From: Hymenopellis radicata
Taxonomy: Eukaryota > Basidiomycota > Agaricomycetes > Agaricales > Physalacriaceae
DNA: 64,000 nucleotides
Assembly: GCA_015501595.1 (NCBI GenBank)
Contig: JADNRX010000006.1
Location: forward strand, 186,001-250,000
Direction: 5' to 3'
The notes under the pieces are model-generated. The model did no database searches and was not told the DNA's origin. It saw only the letters and a list, made by a program, of their open reading frames with translations. The first letter of the stretch is position 1, and every line of letters begins with the position of its first letter. Below, one piece after another: positions 34,486-46,619 of the stretch. The position numbers and the translations under genes are program-made.

Positions 34486-34744
34486 ATGTCTAAAAGCGCG
34501 TGGTGAGATGGGAGTTTGGTTTTTTTATAGATGGATAGGCGGCTCGACTGTGTTGTTGTAAACGGATTGATGGTCTTAAGCTGACGCCGACACCGTGCTC
34601 AAACGTATTCCCGGAATATCATACCGTCTGCGCCGCTTGTACACCGCTGTGACCACCGCAAGGTGTGTACTGTAATAGACGTGATGTAGACATCCATGTA
34701 TGGCCTGATGTTATCGGCGGAGCTATACTTGCGATACGCGCCTT

Positions 34745-35290
34745 CTAGTTACTCGGTGCGAAACTAAGCATACTACGAATTGTTTTAACCACCCAATCGA
34801 GAGAGCTATCGGAACGCATAACTTTAAAGAGGTCCGACGGATGTTCTTCAATGAAGAGGAGCACTAGTGAAGGATCGAACTGATAGGAGGAGGAGCCAGC
34901 AACGAGTCCTTGGAGAGACAGAGTCGGATTGAGGCAAGCGTGTTTTAGAATGGTGAGGTTCATCACATCGAAGCCACTTTGATCGCATGTATGCTGATGC
35001 CAGTGATGGAATCGCAGATGGCCCGGAGCGTTTAGATTCCTTGGCGACAAAATATAGTGATGCGAACGAAGGGGTGCGGGAAGTGGCGGATAAGGACGCG
35101 TTGTACGTGTAGTTGATCTCTGGTCAGAGTGAAAGGAGGATCTAGTGAAGAGTAGCTCAGTTGTGGTGTCAAGTTCTGGAAAACGTTGTAGTAAGTAGGA
35201 TAGAGCGGCCTCGAGGCCGACAAATGAAGCTTGAAGATTGAAATTGAGGCGATCTCTTAAAATGTCAGGGGCGTTAGGTAAGCGCATCAT
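34745..35290 (-). pseudogene. RWD/DUF1115-like protein, probably broken
   Basis: A 182-codon frame starting MMRLPNAPDILRDRLNFNLQ. It contains GLEAALSYLLQRFPELDTTT, ELLFTRSSFHSDQRSTTR and RSHHYILSPR. The SHHYI-type motif resembles the junction to the DUF1115 domain of RWDD2-like proteins. Immediately after it, another frame reads KRRAICDSITGISIHAI, which fits the next block better, so the frame is probably broken near 35030. The remaining C-terminal part (FDPSLVLLFIEEHPSDLFKV) is open but unrecognised. An alternative is an intact gene of unknown family. Confidence 0.35.
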
Positions 35291-35424
35291 CCAGACCGCG
35301 GATGCTTCTGGTGCAAGTGACTGTGTAACTGTTGGGATAAATTGTCTCAAGTCCGCGCCAGGCTGCAAGACTGTGACAAGTTTGCTCTGTTTATTTCTAT
35401 AGGGAATTGGGATCAGGGACCCCT

Positions 35425-38400
35425 ATGTATGGACAGCAGACCTCGACCTCCCAGTCTGTCCAGCACGAGCTCATGGATGACTTTCCGACGCTTTTCTGCC
35501 GCGCCCTCTACGACTACGATGCCCAGGACGCCTCTGCTCTATCCTTTAGGCGCGGCGACATCATCGAGGTCCTTACACAACAGGCCTCGGGTTGGTGGGA
35601 TGGTCTGCTCGGAGAGGAGCGCGGCTGGTTTCCGTCCAACTATGTCACCATCATATCCGACGAGGAGGCTGAGCTAGCCTTCTCGGGCTCCGACGCATCA
35701 AATGCTGAAGTACAGGTCCAGTCCAACAGATACTCGGCTCGCAATTCCATTGTCGACATGTCCCATGCCATGATGCGCGGCTCGCAGGAGGAGAACGAAG
35801 AATGGCTCGATAGCGAGCTCAGCAGCGGCAACGGTGCTAGGGAGGAGCCAGTCACATCGACATGGGACTCGTCCACTTCATCGAGCGACTTTTGGATGCC
35901 TCAGGTTGCTCCCAATGGCCAGGTCTGTCCATACCATCACTGCGAGAATAATCTCATTGATTTCCCTGCAGATATTCTACGTGAATACCAAGACGGGCCA
36001 ACAGTCGCGCGACCTCCCGCAGGAAGCGGAAGACGACATATCCGACCCCGACATCGCTGCACTTACTTCCCAAACCAGTACTCGATCGGGAACAAGCGCA
36101 AGCCTAGGGTTCGGTGCTAATGGCGCGTTCGACCCAGCTGCTAGTGACTCCGACACTGGCGGTAGCATGGCTGGCTTTGGCCTGCCCCGTCGTTCTGGTA
36201 CCCCAGAGCCTTGGATTAGGAAACTCGCAGACGATGGCATGTCCTATTTCTATCTCAACACAGTCGATGGCCAGGTTATGTGGACTCGGCCAGAGGCGCC
36301 TGCGCGTTCGGAACGACCGTTAAAACTCCCATACAGGCCAATATACCACGGATGCCATCCCCCGTCCATCTTGACGCTATCCACGAAACGAGAAGACTCA
36401 GCGTGTATTCAGATAGTTCTGATATTCTCGATCCTTCACTAGCCTCCAGGCCAATACTGAACGGACACTTACTCCCCATACGACAACCGGAACCTAGCCA
36501 GCCACCCTATGTTGACACACTAGTAATGGAGTTGACGGCTGCCGAGCGTTTAGCACAGTCCCTGCAACAAGCCCTATCCCCCCCTCCACCAGAGCTTCTC
36601 ACCGATCTCTCAGCCATTACCCGGGCCGCCATCCAGGATGTCGTGGATAACGTCCAGCGTGGCGAGCTGGTCCGTCGGCAGGACGAGGACGATACCATGG
36701 AGGAGCTTGTCCACGCCGTAGTCTTATCCGTTCGCAATCTTCTCTATATCTCTGCTGCCCCCACAGGACAGATACCCCCCAACGTCCTGCATCCTAATGC
36801 TACGCACCCGAAAAGTTCGTCAGCATCTCCCTTAAAACCTGCCCAGCGCAAGGTCACTGCGACACTATCTCGTCTGGTTCTATCTGCACGGGCCATGCAA
36901 TATGATTCAGGCTCTTCAAGCACCGAGACTCTGAATCGGATTGAAGTTGATGCCGACGAAGTGGAGCGCGCGGTTCTCGCGTTTGTTTTGGAGGTGCAAC
37001 GAATGCAGCATTCTGCTGTGCCAGAATCGAAACCACCCAAGCGCTTGAAAGCTGTCTTTTCCACCGCGAACATAGGTCTAGGGCTTGTGGGAGCTGGCGC
37101 TGCGGGGTCTTGGGAAGGATTTGGATGGGTGTCGTCAGACGACAAGGACCGGCAGCCAGAGACTTTAAGCCCGGAGGTAACGAGGGACGCGTCCAAGCAG
37201 TTAAATCAGCTTGACATATCATTCTCGCAACTCAGTGCTTCGTTGCGGTCCCAGGATGTCACTCTAAGTGAGTCTGTTTCATTGGACACCTGAGAACTGA
37301 TCTCAATTAAGTTTCAACTAGTCATTGCGCAAGGTCGCGACCTCATATCTCTTCTGGCGTCTTACCTCGCATTCGTCGGAGGCATTCACATTGCACGGCA
37401 TGTTGATATCGACGGTATACGGCAAGAGTCTAACCATCGCCCAAACGATCTTTACATCCAAACGGTTGTTAATGCACGTTTACTTGTCCGAACGCTGGAA
37501 TGTGCCGTGCAAGCTGCCTTTGACGATGGTGCTTCGCTCCTGGCGAGTTTGCAGTCCTGGCATAGTGGCGACACACCTCACAAACTTGTCATGGACGTCG
37601 ACTCATTGCTCGCCTCCATCAACGACAGCCTGACTATTATTCAACAAGCCTTGGACTCTCTACTCGCCATCGGAAACGAGCAATCCGAACTTGGTCAGAA
37701 CGAGTACCGCGAGAGCATTACTCGGCGACTGTCGCGTCTAAGTCAAATCGACGGCCAACTTGCTCGGAAAATGGCTCCTGTTCCGAAGGACTGGGAAACG
37801 TTCGGCGAAGATGTCGTCGACATGGACTATGCATTCAGTAAACCAGCTGCGCCTAAACCGTCAGGTTCAAACGGAGAGCTTTCGCATAGACCGCAACCTT
37901 CAGTGTCGCAACAGAGCGCCTTCACTGATAGGGACCAAACGATCATTGGAGATGATGACGACGACTCAACATATCCTAATGATGAGCGCAGTCCGTTTGA
38001 CGATGACTGTGAGTGATCCGCTTCTTGATACACAAATAGGTTCTAATTTATTGGACAGCTCCCCGCCTCGCGAAGCCACAAGGAAAGTCGAAGGATTTGA
38101 GTAAGCTTTTAGGTCCAGGTTTCCAGAACGGTGGTCCTCCTCTTCCAGAACCAGTGCCAGAGCCCGTCGATACGCCATGGTATCTTCTACCGAACTACGA
38201 TCCAGAGGAGATTCTCATCGATAGTGACAATTCAATCAAAGGAGGAACTGTTCCTGCCTTGGTCGAACGGTTAACTGCGCACGAGTTCTCAGGTACGAGT
38301 AACGTCAATTTACTATTGCTGTCATTGATGTCTTCTAGACCCCACTTATGTCAAAACGTTTATGATGACCTTCAAGTCGTTTACGACAGTCGAAGAGTTA

Positions 38401-39775
38401 TTTGATATTCTGGTTGAACGGTTCAGGATACAACCTCCACCTGAACTGACATCCAAAGAGTTGGAGACCTGGGGAAAGCTCAAGCAGCATGTCATTCAAA
38501 TGAGGTTCGTTTTCATTTGACCTCCTTTCGACCACAATGTCTGATATATGCAGGGTTCTCAACATCTTCAAAACCATGGTTACCGATGAAGATATCCTGG
38601 ATAAAGAAGATATGCACATACTGGAACGAATAAGACACTTCGTTCTGTCCGACGAAGTTTCACATTTCGCGGCCGCAAAACAGTTGCTTCTTCACATCGA
38701 TCGCGCGGTTCGTGCAGTTGCCATGGTTGGGAATTTTGTTACTAACATTCCTACAGAAAGGTGGTGACCGCACGCGTATTGTACCAGTCAATCTTTCTCA
38801 AGCGCCTCCGCCAATTGTACCAAAATCGAACAAAAAGCTCAAGCTACTTGACATTGAGCCACTCGAGATGGCAAGACAATTGACCATCATGGAAAGCACT
38901 CTGTTCCAACGGATCAAGCCCATAGAGTGTCTGCAGCGCGCTCGTGAACAAAAGACGGAGGCGACCGATAACATTACTGTTTGTATACATGCAAGTAACA
39001 GGGTATGTTTATTAAACCTCGGATTTGATGGTGTGCCTGATTTTTTCACTAGATTGCAGATTGGGTGGCGGACTCTGTTTTGAACAAGGACGATTCTCGA
39101 CGCCGTGCCAATACTGTGAAGCATCTCATCAGTATCGCTGATGTATGTCGTCTGCTGATAGTCGATAAGAGCTGCCACTGACCCTTTTCTTCTAGCGTTG
39201 TCGGACGTTGAACAACTTTTCGACGATGATCGCTATAACGTCTGGACTGAACACACCGCCTATTCGTCGACTCAAGCGAACGTGGGAACAAGTCAGCCAA
39301 CGATATATGGCCCAATTCGGTGCTTGCGAGATGACCATCGACAGCAATAAGAACTTCACCAAATATCGCCAGTTGATGGCCACCGTAACCCCACCTTGTG
39401 TTCCGTTCATCGGTGCGTGCTTACTTCCGACTTTGTCGATGTTCAATTCTCATCATACTCCCAGGTGTTTTCCTCTCCACGCTTCAGTTCATCCAAGACG
39501 GCAATCCGGACACATTACCGGGTGGCTTGGTCAACTTTCGCAAGCGCCAACGTGCTTCGGAGGTTATCAGCGATATCCAGCGATGGCAGGCCCAATCGTT
39601 CAATTTTCAGTCATTACCGAATGTGCAAGACTACATCCAAGACTCGTTATCTCAGTTCAACGACACGACGAAGGCGACGAGTGATATGTTCTGGGCTCTC
39701 AGCTTGGAACGTGAGCCGAGGGAACGGGAGGACGAGAAGATGGCTCGGTTGCTTCAAGAGAGTGGATTTTTGTAG
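35425..39775 (+). CDS. CDC25-type Ras guanine nucleotide exchange factor
   Basis: Activates Ras by GDP release, upstream of cAMP/MAPK signalling; acts at membranes. Order: SH3 domain (ALYDYDAQDASALSFRRGDI, WWDGLLGEERGWFPSNYV); acidic serine-rich linker; a WW-like stretch (IFYVNTKTGQQSRDLP, split by an intron) and a second WW domain (DDGMSYFYLNTVDGQVMWTR); a long helical middle; the RasGEF_N domain (IKGGTVPALVERLTAHEF, TFMMTFKSFTTVEELFDIL); and the catalytic domain (LDIEPLEMARQLTIMES, RIADWV, NNFSTMIAITSGLNTPPIRR, PPCVPFIGVFLSTLQFIQDG). It ends LLQESGFL. About 1300 residues, normal for fungal Cdc25. At 36322-36325 a run of four A breaks the frame; five A would read PLKTPIQANIPRMPSP and continue. 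Start is the first ATG, shortly before the SH3 domain. Confidence 0.9.
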
Positions 39776-42700
39776 GGTGCTCTTTTTTGTTTTATCGAAG
39801 GGACAGTCCTATCATTGCAATATGTATTATTTGTTCTAAGTACTTGTCTGTATATGCTTTGGTGTACCATAGAACCATTTTCACTAACACATGCTATTTT
39901 GATTGCTTTTCAATAATTTTATTGCGGATTGAGAGAAGGGCTTTGAGTATAGAATTCGAGGGGAAGTCTAAGAAATGTTGCCTCGTCATGGAATACGCAA
40001 AGCTGGCCAAGTAGCGTGAGTACCTTGAATGCTGTGGTACGGTTCTCGGATCACATGTGGCAAATTTGGTTATAGCATTCTATGATGAACCGTAAATGCA
40101 TCTTAAAAGCAGGACGCAGGCCACATGAATGTGTTCACGGTACGACGTAGTGTTTCGAGGTAATGACTATTAGACGTTTCCCCCTTCCGGGTACAGCGCA
40201 GAGGCGCGATTGAATCGCAGGTCTGCGTCTTCTGACGTCTGTTGGAATAACTACTGGAAAGTGTCTTTAGAAACCTATCATGCTGTAAGATGGACAACTC
40301 GAAGAGTTCGTAACGATCGTTTCAAACTTCCTAATGGAACTTGTTCGCGTGTTCTGCCGCATCGAGAGTCGTTTGCGTTGAAGCGAAGTGCGCTGTCTTC
40401 TCTGCAATCGCAGTATGCCAATGCCATCATCATATTCTGCGTTCCTGTGACGTGAGTGCCTTGGCGTTTACGAAGCCCCTGATGTTTCTTGGGCCACTCA
40501 TGCGCCACACACCTGACCAAGTAAACCTCGTTGAAATTCATGCTCATTCCAAGCTATTCCAATGATGACGATGGATGCGATTGCCTGTACACCCGGGTCG
40601 GGTACCTCTCCATCCCAGGCGTTGGGGTCATTGCTTCCGCCTTCAACAAATCACAAACCGGTCCATCCCGTACAGTGCTATCGATGTAATCGCGCCAGCC
40701 CTCAAGCACCGAAGCTTCACTCTTGATTCGGGTTCACAGGAGAGCACGAACCTACAAGGACAGACACAGCCGACTTCGGCGCGCCGAGCACAAAGATGAT
40801 CCGTGCAGTGTGCACACTGCTCAATGGTTCTGCGACCAGGGCCGAACACGATGAATCCGACAACAATTTGAAGAGGCAGTACTTACTACTTGTAATTGTC
40901 GAATCGATTGAGGATCCCCTTCCACATGTGGTTTGGATGTGGTTTGGTACATCCGCCTTCGCCATATATGATCAGAGCAGTTTAATTCCAGAAAACCCAG
41001 TATAGACGTGTACACGATCGCGAAGCCAAGGGGTTTCATGGACAACATTCCGGGATCGGAATAAGTGTCGGAACAATACTGTAGGTAAACCCGACCGGCG
41101 CGAAAGAGCTCTCCAGTGACATTCTTCGCAAGAGTAAGTGAAGGCGTATGCCAAGCAAGAGTCTTGCTTGGATTGTGCTTGGACGCGTTCAAAATGGAGG
41201 TTCGTAATGTACTGAGAGAACCGAGAATGAGCCCTTACTGTTAAGTTTACGCAGCGTGGCGCACGTTAATTCTGTCGCGAGCACGATTAAAGCCCACTCA
41301 TCGATTGCGTCATCCCGCGGTACTTCATAGTCGTCAGAGCATAGAAGGATGAGTTGGACGTTAAGAACACCGACGCCAGTTGAATTGAAGCCGGGAAGCA
41401 ATATTTACGGCCGTAAAAAAAGTTGGCAGAAGCTTCTCTTCGATCTGCGCACCGGTCGGTGACCAGACATTGTTCGAGGAGAGAGAAGAGAAATCCCGCG
41501 GGGAGACCCCTCGTCTTCGTAATTCTCCTCCTTGGCTAGCACGAGACGCGTTCGAAGTCGGACAGTTAGTTTTGGGGTGGGCTCCTTTCTTCCTCGAATG
41601 GAAAGTTTACAGTTTGCTCAAAAAGCTCCTGTGGGAGTGCATTTAATTGTGGAGCGCGGAAAGAGGCCAATTGCATACTAGTGGAGAGCGAGGCACGGGC
41701 AAATATGACGACGACATGGAGCGTGGTAACATGGTATGTCTCAAAATGAGCTCGCAAATGAGCTCAACCTGAGTTAGAAGAATGGGGAATAGGCGCAGTT
41801 GGCAGTTGGAGTCGTGGGGTATCCCAGCAGGACAAACGAGGGAGTATCAATGGCGAAACATAGGCATGTTACTGACATTTACACTCTCACTGCCTGCGCG
41901 AAACGACGGGTGTAGGCGCCTCGGGTAACAGCCTCCGCGCCATGTGCCTCCATGTGCTGTCCTGATCGAGCACTTTGGAAATTCGGGGCGTCGACCAATT
42001 GGCGGAGGAATAATTCCATGTCCACCTCCGAGCGGCGAGCGAGGCGAACGCACAGCTACGCAGTCTCCTGCATGTCGGCATAACGGTATGCATGGAGGCC
42101 GACTCGCATCGCAGTCATATGGAACCCGACGTCCGCACGCCAATTGCCATGGGAAATTGGGAAATAAATCCATGATTATCTTTCGTAAATCAGCTCGCTG
42201 TTCAGCACGACGCTCAGTCACGCCTTCCCCAACGGAGACTGTACTCGGGCGTCGGAAAATCCTCATCAGATTCGCCGTTGCCGAAATATTGAATCTGATG
42301 CACACACGGCCGGGGCTGTGGAGGATACGGATCTGGATGGATAAGCGAAACGGGTGAGGGTGCCTTGCGGCTCTCACATCAGAATGCATTTCGCTTTTCT
42401 AGAACAGGGTCAAATTTGAGTTTTAGCAACATGGTCACAGAAATATGGCGGCGGCGTTTCCGCCTACGTGGAGAGCGCCTAAGAGATGGGGAGATGGTGG
42501 AAGGAAGTTTCGGAAAGGCCGTAAGTGGACGGTGGGGCATGCGTATAGCCGTGGACACGGTGAGAACATGTTCGGAGTTTGCGGGGGAGAATAAAGCAAT
42601 ATACGGTGAGGATGGCCATAATATTTTACTGGCCGGACAGCCTGGGAAGAGAGACGGATCTGCGTTTAATGTAGCGGATGAGATTCACGAGAGGAAGAGG

Positions 42701-43160
42701 GATCTACAGCGCACATACGTAGGACAGGAAGCAGGGAACTACTGACGGGTGGGGAACTTGAATCGAAGCAGGCGGATAGGAATTTGAGAGATGGGCCCAG
42801 GACGGGCCAATTGTGTAGAGGATGTTGGAAAAGGTTGGAAATTGGCTCCGCGGTCCGGCACGGACAGAAAGTAGGAGGACAAGAAGCTTTTATTTTTCTG
42901 GACGACTGCTACTGTACAAGTACCGTGCCGCCTTGCTGTCCGTGTATACAGGCAAATCGGATACGTATACGATTCAAGCACTCAGATGGACTTGAACTGA
43001 ATGACAGGTGCTTCTTGCCTCGTGGTAGTTACGTTGCGGCAAAAGGTCCGTGCCGGCAAACCAAGATAGCTCCGCGCAGCAACTATTACGCAGGCAGGGA
43101 CGAAGCAGCACGCGGCCGGACTGTTTAAATAAAGCAGGCGTACGAGAGTATGCAACCCAA
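39776..43160. other. Gene-poor 3.4 kb
   Basis: No gene I can support. Frames of 70-180 codons occur on both strands (for example minus 40821-41192 and minus 41847-42389), without family motifs or consistent splice sites. The minus-strand piece at 40820-41400 has some membrane-like stretches and could be a worn membrane-protein gene. The last few hundred bases should include the FYVE gene promoter (TTTAAATAAAG near 43125). Confidence 0.4.
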
Positions 43161-43977
43161 ATGTCTTTCGGTGCACTTGAGGTCGCTACCTTTACGCCGT
43201 CTCCCATATCCATGTCGTCCAAGACGCGGGTCAACGAGCACTTGGCTGTGCTTATGCCCAAGAGTCTGTGGAAGGTGTGTACGCTATTCATAATATGTGT
43301 AACCATCTCTAACATTCATCCAGCCAGACTCGTCGTCGACATACTGCGACAACTTTTTCTGTCGCGTGAGCTTCAGCATCTTCGAGCGTCGCCATCACTG
43401 CCGCAAGTGTGGCGGCATCTTCTGTGCCACGTGCACGGGCCGCACTACACAGCTGCTCGACACGTCCATGCTCGACTTTGTTCACCCACCCAGAAACGCT
43501 TCCATCCACGACTTCAACTCCCCCATCTCAGAGTCACGCGTCTGCGACGACTGCTACGACCAGATACACGGCTGTCCGAGCACTCCTCCGACTCCCGAGC
43601 TCGACTACTGTAGCCCGTCGCGCTCCCCGTCGCCGCCGCCGCCCTCTCTGATGTCCAACTCGTCCTACTCGTCGTCCTCCACCACGCGTTCGTCCGTCCA
43701 GGTCCACCTCGACGCCGAGCCCTCCTACGGCGCCCTCGACGCGTACCCTCTCAAACGCTCTTCAGTTCTCTGCAAGGCCACTGGTGGCGGGCGCTGGGAG
43801 CCTAAACCACACATCGTCGCCATCGGTCGCATTGACGATCTCGTCTTGCGCAAGGAGGAGAAGGAGCGGCGACGCAGAGCGAACCCCGTCATTTGCGACG
43901 GCGGCATCCAGTATCGTTTCCCCCGCGAACCCGAGCCCGAGGATGCACCGAGGAACATTTGTCTCTCGACGTTCTAA
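43161..43977 (+). CDS. FYVE zinc-finger protein
   Basis: Likely binds phosphatidylinositol 3-phosphate on endosomes. The first exon reads MSFGALEVATFTPSPIS and ends SLWK; after an intron at about 43276-43322 comes PDSSSTYCDNFFCRVSFSIF, then ERRHHCRKCGGIFCATCTGR. This provides the WxxD-like (WKPD), basic RRHHCRKCG and, further on, RVCDDCY motifs of the FYVE finger, with eight cysteines/histidines for two zincs. The loop between the third and fourth zinc-binding pairs is long and proline-rich. The remainder is low-complexity serine/proline with a conserved-looking end (GGIQYRFPREPEPEDAP). About 255 residues. It could be a simple PI3P reader similar to yeast Pib1, but no RING is present. Confidence 0.85.
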
Positions 43978-46619
43978 TCTGCTCCCCAAAAACTTCTGCC
44001 CCACCCTCCTTTTGTCTTGACTTGTTGTATCTTCTCTTGATTCCACTTCCTGCGCCGCCTCCACCAATCTCATGCGCCCATTTATTATTATGCGCTCATT
44101 CCCTCCATGCTGTATATCCCGTCTTGCACACTGTACCACCATCATCTTGCTATCGATATCTACATAATCACTCTTTTTATTACTTGTCTATTTTTTTGTG
44201 TTTTTAACGTCGTTTTGGGTTCTGGCCGTATGCTTAATCGTATTTACTGTCCGCTGTAATGCATTATACAGACTATAGAGTTTTGTTGCATGTCCTCCAG
44301 ACTCCAGTGCGCGTTACTACGTGTCCCCGTCGGTAAGTTGAGATGCCAAGATATTGCTTTGCCGCTGCCCTGGACCCGCCAGGCAGAGTTTCTCCGCTCC
44401 GTCGTTCAGCATCCGGTGCATCACTCGCACACGATGAGATGTGGCGTCCGTGCTTCTGACAAACATCGCAGTTCTCAATTCTCCTTCCTTTGCTCCGCTT
44501 CTCATGGATCTCTGTGGCATCTTCCAAGTCGCCCATTACAGCGTCAACTTTACCGAGTTCTTCTCCTCGACCCTCGTATAGAATCACAATTCACATGGCC
44601 TGTCAATTACAGGACGGCCATCACCAGCACCTGTACGGCCCTTCCGTGAGCCTCACGTTATCTTCGAGGAACTTGATGCCCTAGTCCTCTGTTAGCCGAG
44701 TCCGAACCTCTAAGGCTCATCGAGTTCACCGTCCTCCGTTGAACGCTAAGCAGTCCTAATAACACTAGAGGCATATTCTGATGGTATGTGTGCTTACTAC
44801 TCTCTGTTTCCAGGATAGCCATCATAGTACACTATGCGCTACGTACGCCCATAGCCCCTTCAGGCCGCCTTAGACTTTCTGTTCTGCTGTTGGCCCAGGC
44901 CATCGCGGAGGATTACATACGCTGTCAACTCTCAAATAGTGAACTCGGTATCTCTGTTTCGTTGCATTACGGTATGTCTCGTTCTTCTTTGCATTGATGC
45001 ATCACTCCATCTGCGCCCCATCACACAATACGTATGATTGGGACTTGGTACAACAGCGAGCGCCAACATTCGTCCTCCGGATGCGTGCCACCGGAGGGAG
45101 TCTTCCTTCCGATTGCAATGGTGCCCCAGCGTTGACGACTCGGAACTTTCCCAGCATAATACTCCTCTCTGACGGCCAGGGCACCAACCATCTGTGGCAC
45201 TAGTAACCGTCGACCGGCATTCCCCCGTGGCCTACTAGCACCGCGGCTGAGGTATACTCTAATGGAAGTATGAGTCTCTTGCTCGGTCATGATTTGCGCG
45301 TTTATAGCCTGGCCTCATGGGGGAGTCCTAGCACATGCAAACACTCTATTCTATACTATGCCTCGGCGTCGGAGGATGACACTCTAAAAATCAGCATCAT
45401 CAGCATTCACTTACTCGTGTGGCAATCTCCTTGCAATACAAACACAGGATGGTTTTGTCTCCTCACCCTCAGCCACCACCGACACCGAGTGCCCTGTTAT
45501 CCCTTGAACGTCTGTACCCTATCTAATTAACCCTTCACACTCGTAGCAAATCACGTCGGGACGCTCAACAAAGTTCCTGTGTACGTGGTTCCGAAGATTC
45601 GCAAGAAGCCCACCTCGGTCTCCAATTAGCCGTCGGGGCGAATTGAACGGAGGCCGAATCTCGTGGCGCTTGATTATCCTTCGTTGTTGGTCCAGGATGA
45701 TACTCAAATCTGAACAGAAGCCTGGAGCCCGAAAAGAACTAAAACCGACCGGTGTGTAATTAATTGGTTTTCCGAATCCCGACGCTTGGATGTGGAACGT
45801 CAGCTCGAGGTCGTGGTCGCGGTCGGTCTGGGGTACGTACTATAACCTTTCAAGTTCATAGCAGAGAAGCAGCGTCAGGGAAATGCCGGAAAGTATGAAG
45901 GATATTCTGGCGCCACGCTTCGCAAGAGCCTGCAGTACTAAGTAACCTTTGTTGCGTGTAAGTAGTGCCGGTCTGTTACCATCTTCAACCTATGGACAAC
46001 GTAACGGACTGGGATGTGTCGGAAAGTGGATATAGGAGTCGCCGACTCAGTCGCGAGATGTCGAGATGTGGACTTGTTATATATCGCATCGCTCCCAAGC
46101 CCAGACACGTTCTCTGACAGTGGTCGGCCGTACGTGTTGTGCTTCTAAGTTGCTCGAAGTTTGAAGCGAATTTCGGGAGTTGCAATTCTGAGAAAATGTA
46201 CAACATCAAGGGTCGCAAAGTTAGCAATACATTCAAAAACAAGAAGAGAGCAAGCATAATAATACAAAGAATAAATCAAGTCCATCGCTCAATCATCGTC
46301 CGGAATTTTATAGAAATAGGGCTGTCTATCGAAAATCGAAATATTCCCATTCGAGCCTCCTCTGCAGAGCGCGACGTCAGTTCAAGCGCAATGAAGAACA
46401 AATCAAAAACAAGACATACACAATAAGAGGATGTTCCTTCTCCGTCCAATCACCAAGACTGAACCTTGCGACATCAGAGTCAATCTCTCCAATGACACCT
46501 CCATTGTCCGGATCCTCAAGCGAAGACTGAGGGTCCCAGAGTCGCACGAATCCTATCACAATCGTCAGTCCGACATGTGTTATCAACCAAAAACACCAGC
46601 TCACCATCCTCTCCGCCCG
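43978..46619. other. Gene-poor 2.6 kb
   Basis: No supported gene. Scattered short frames on both strands; pyrimidine-rich 3' flank of the FYVE gene at 43978-44220. No tRNA or rRNA features were seen. Confidence 0.4.

Noticed and set aside
40821..41401. Two minus-strand frames with membrane-like stretches
   Set aside because: No start, splice set or family motif could be agreed; left as part of the gene-poor interval.
41847..42389. 180-codon minus-strand frame and a 126-codon plus-strand frame nearby
   Set aside because: Amino-acid composition and lack of motifs look like chance open frames.
44290..45540. Several frames of 60-120 codons on both strands
   Set aside because: No homologous text,none extends by plausible splicing.
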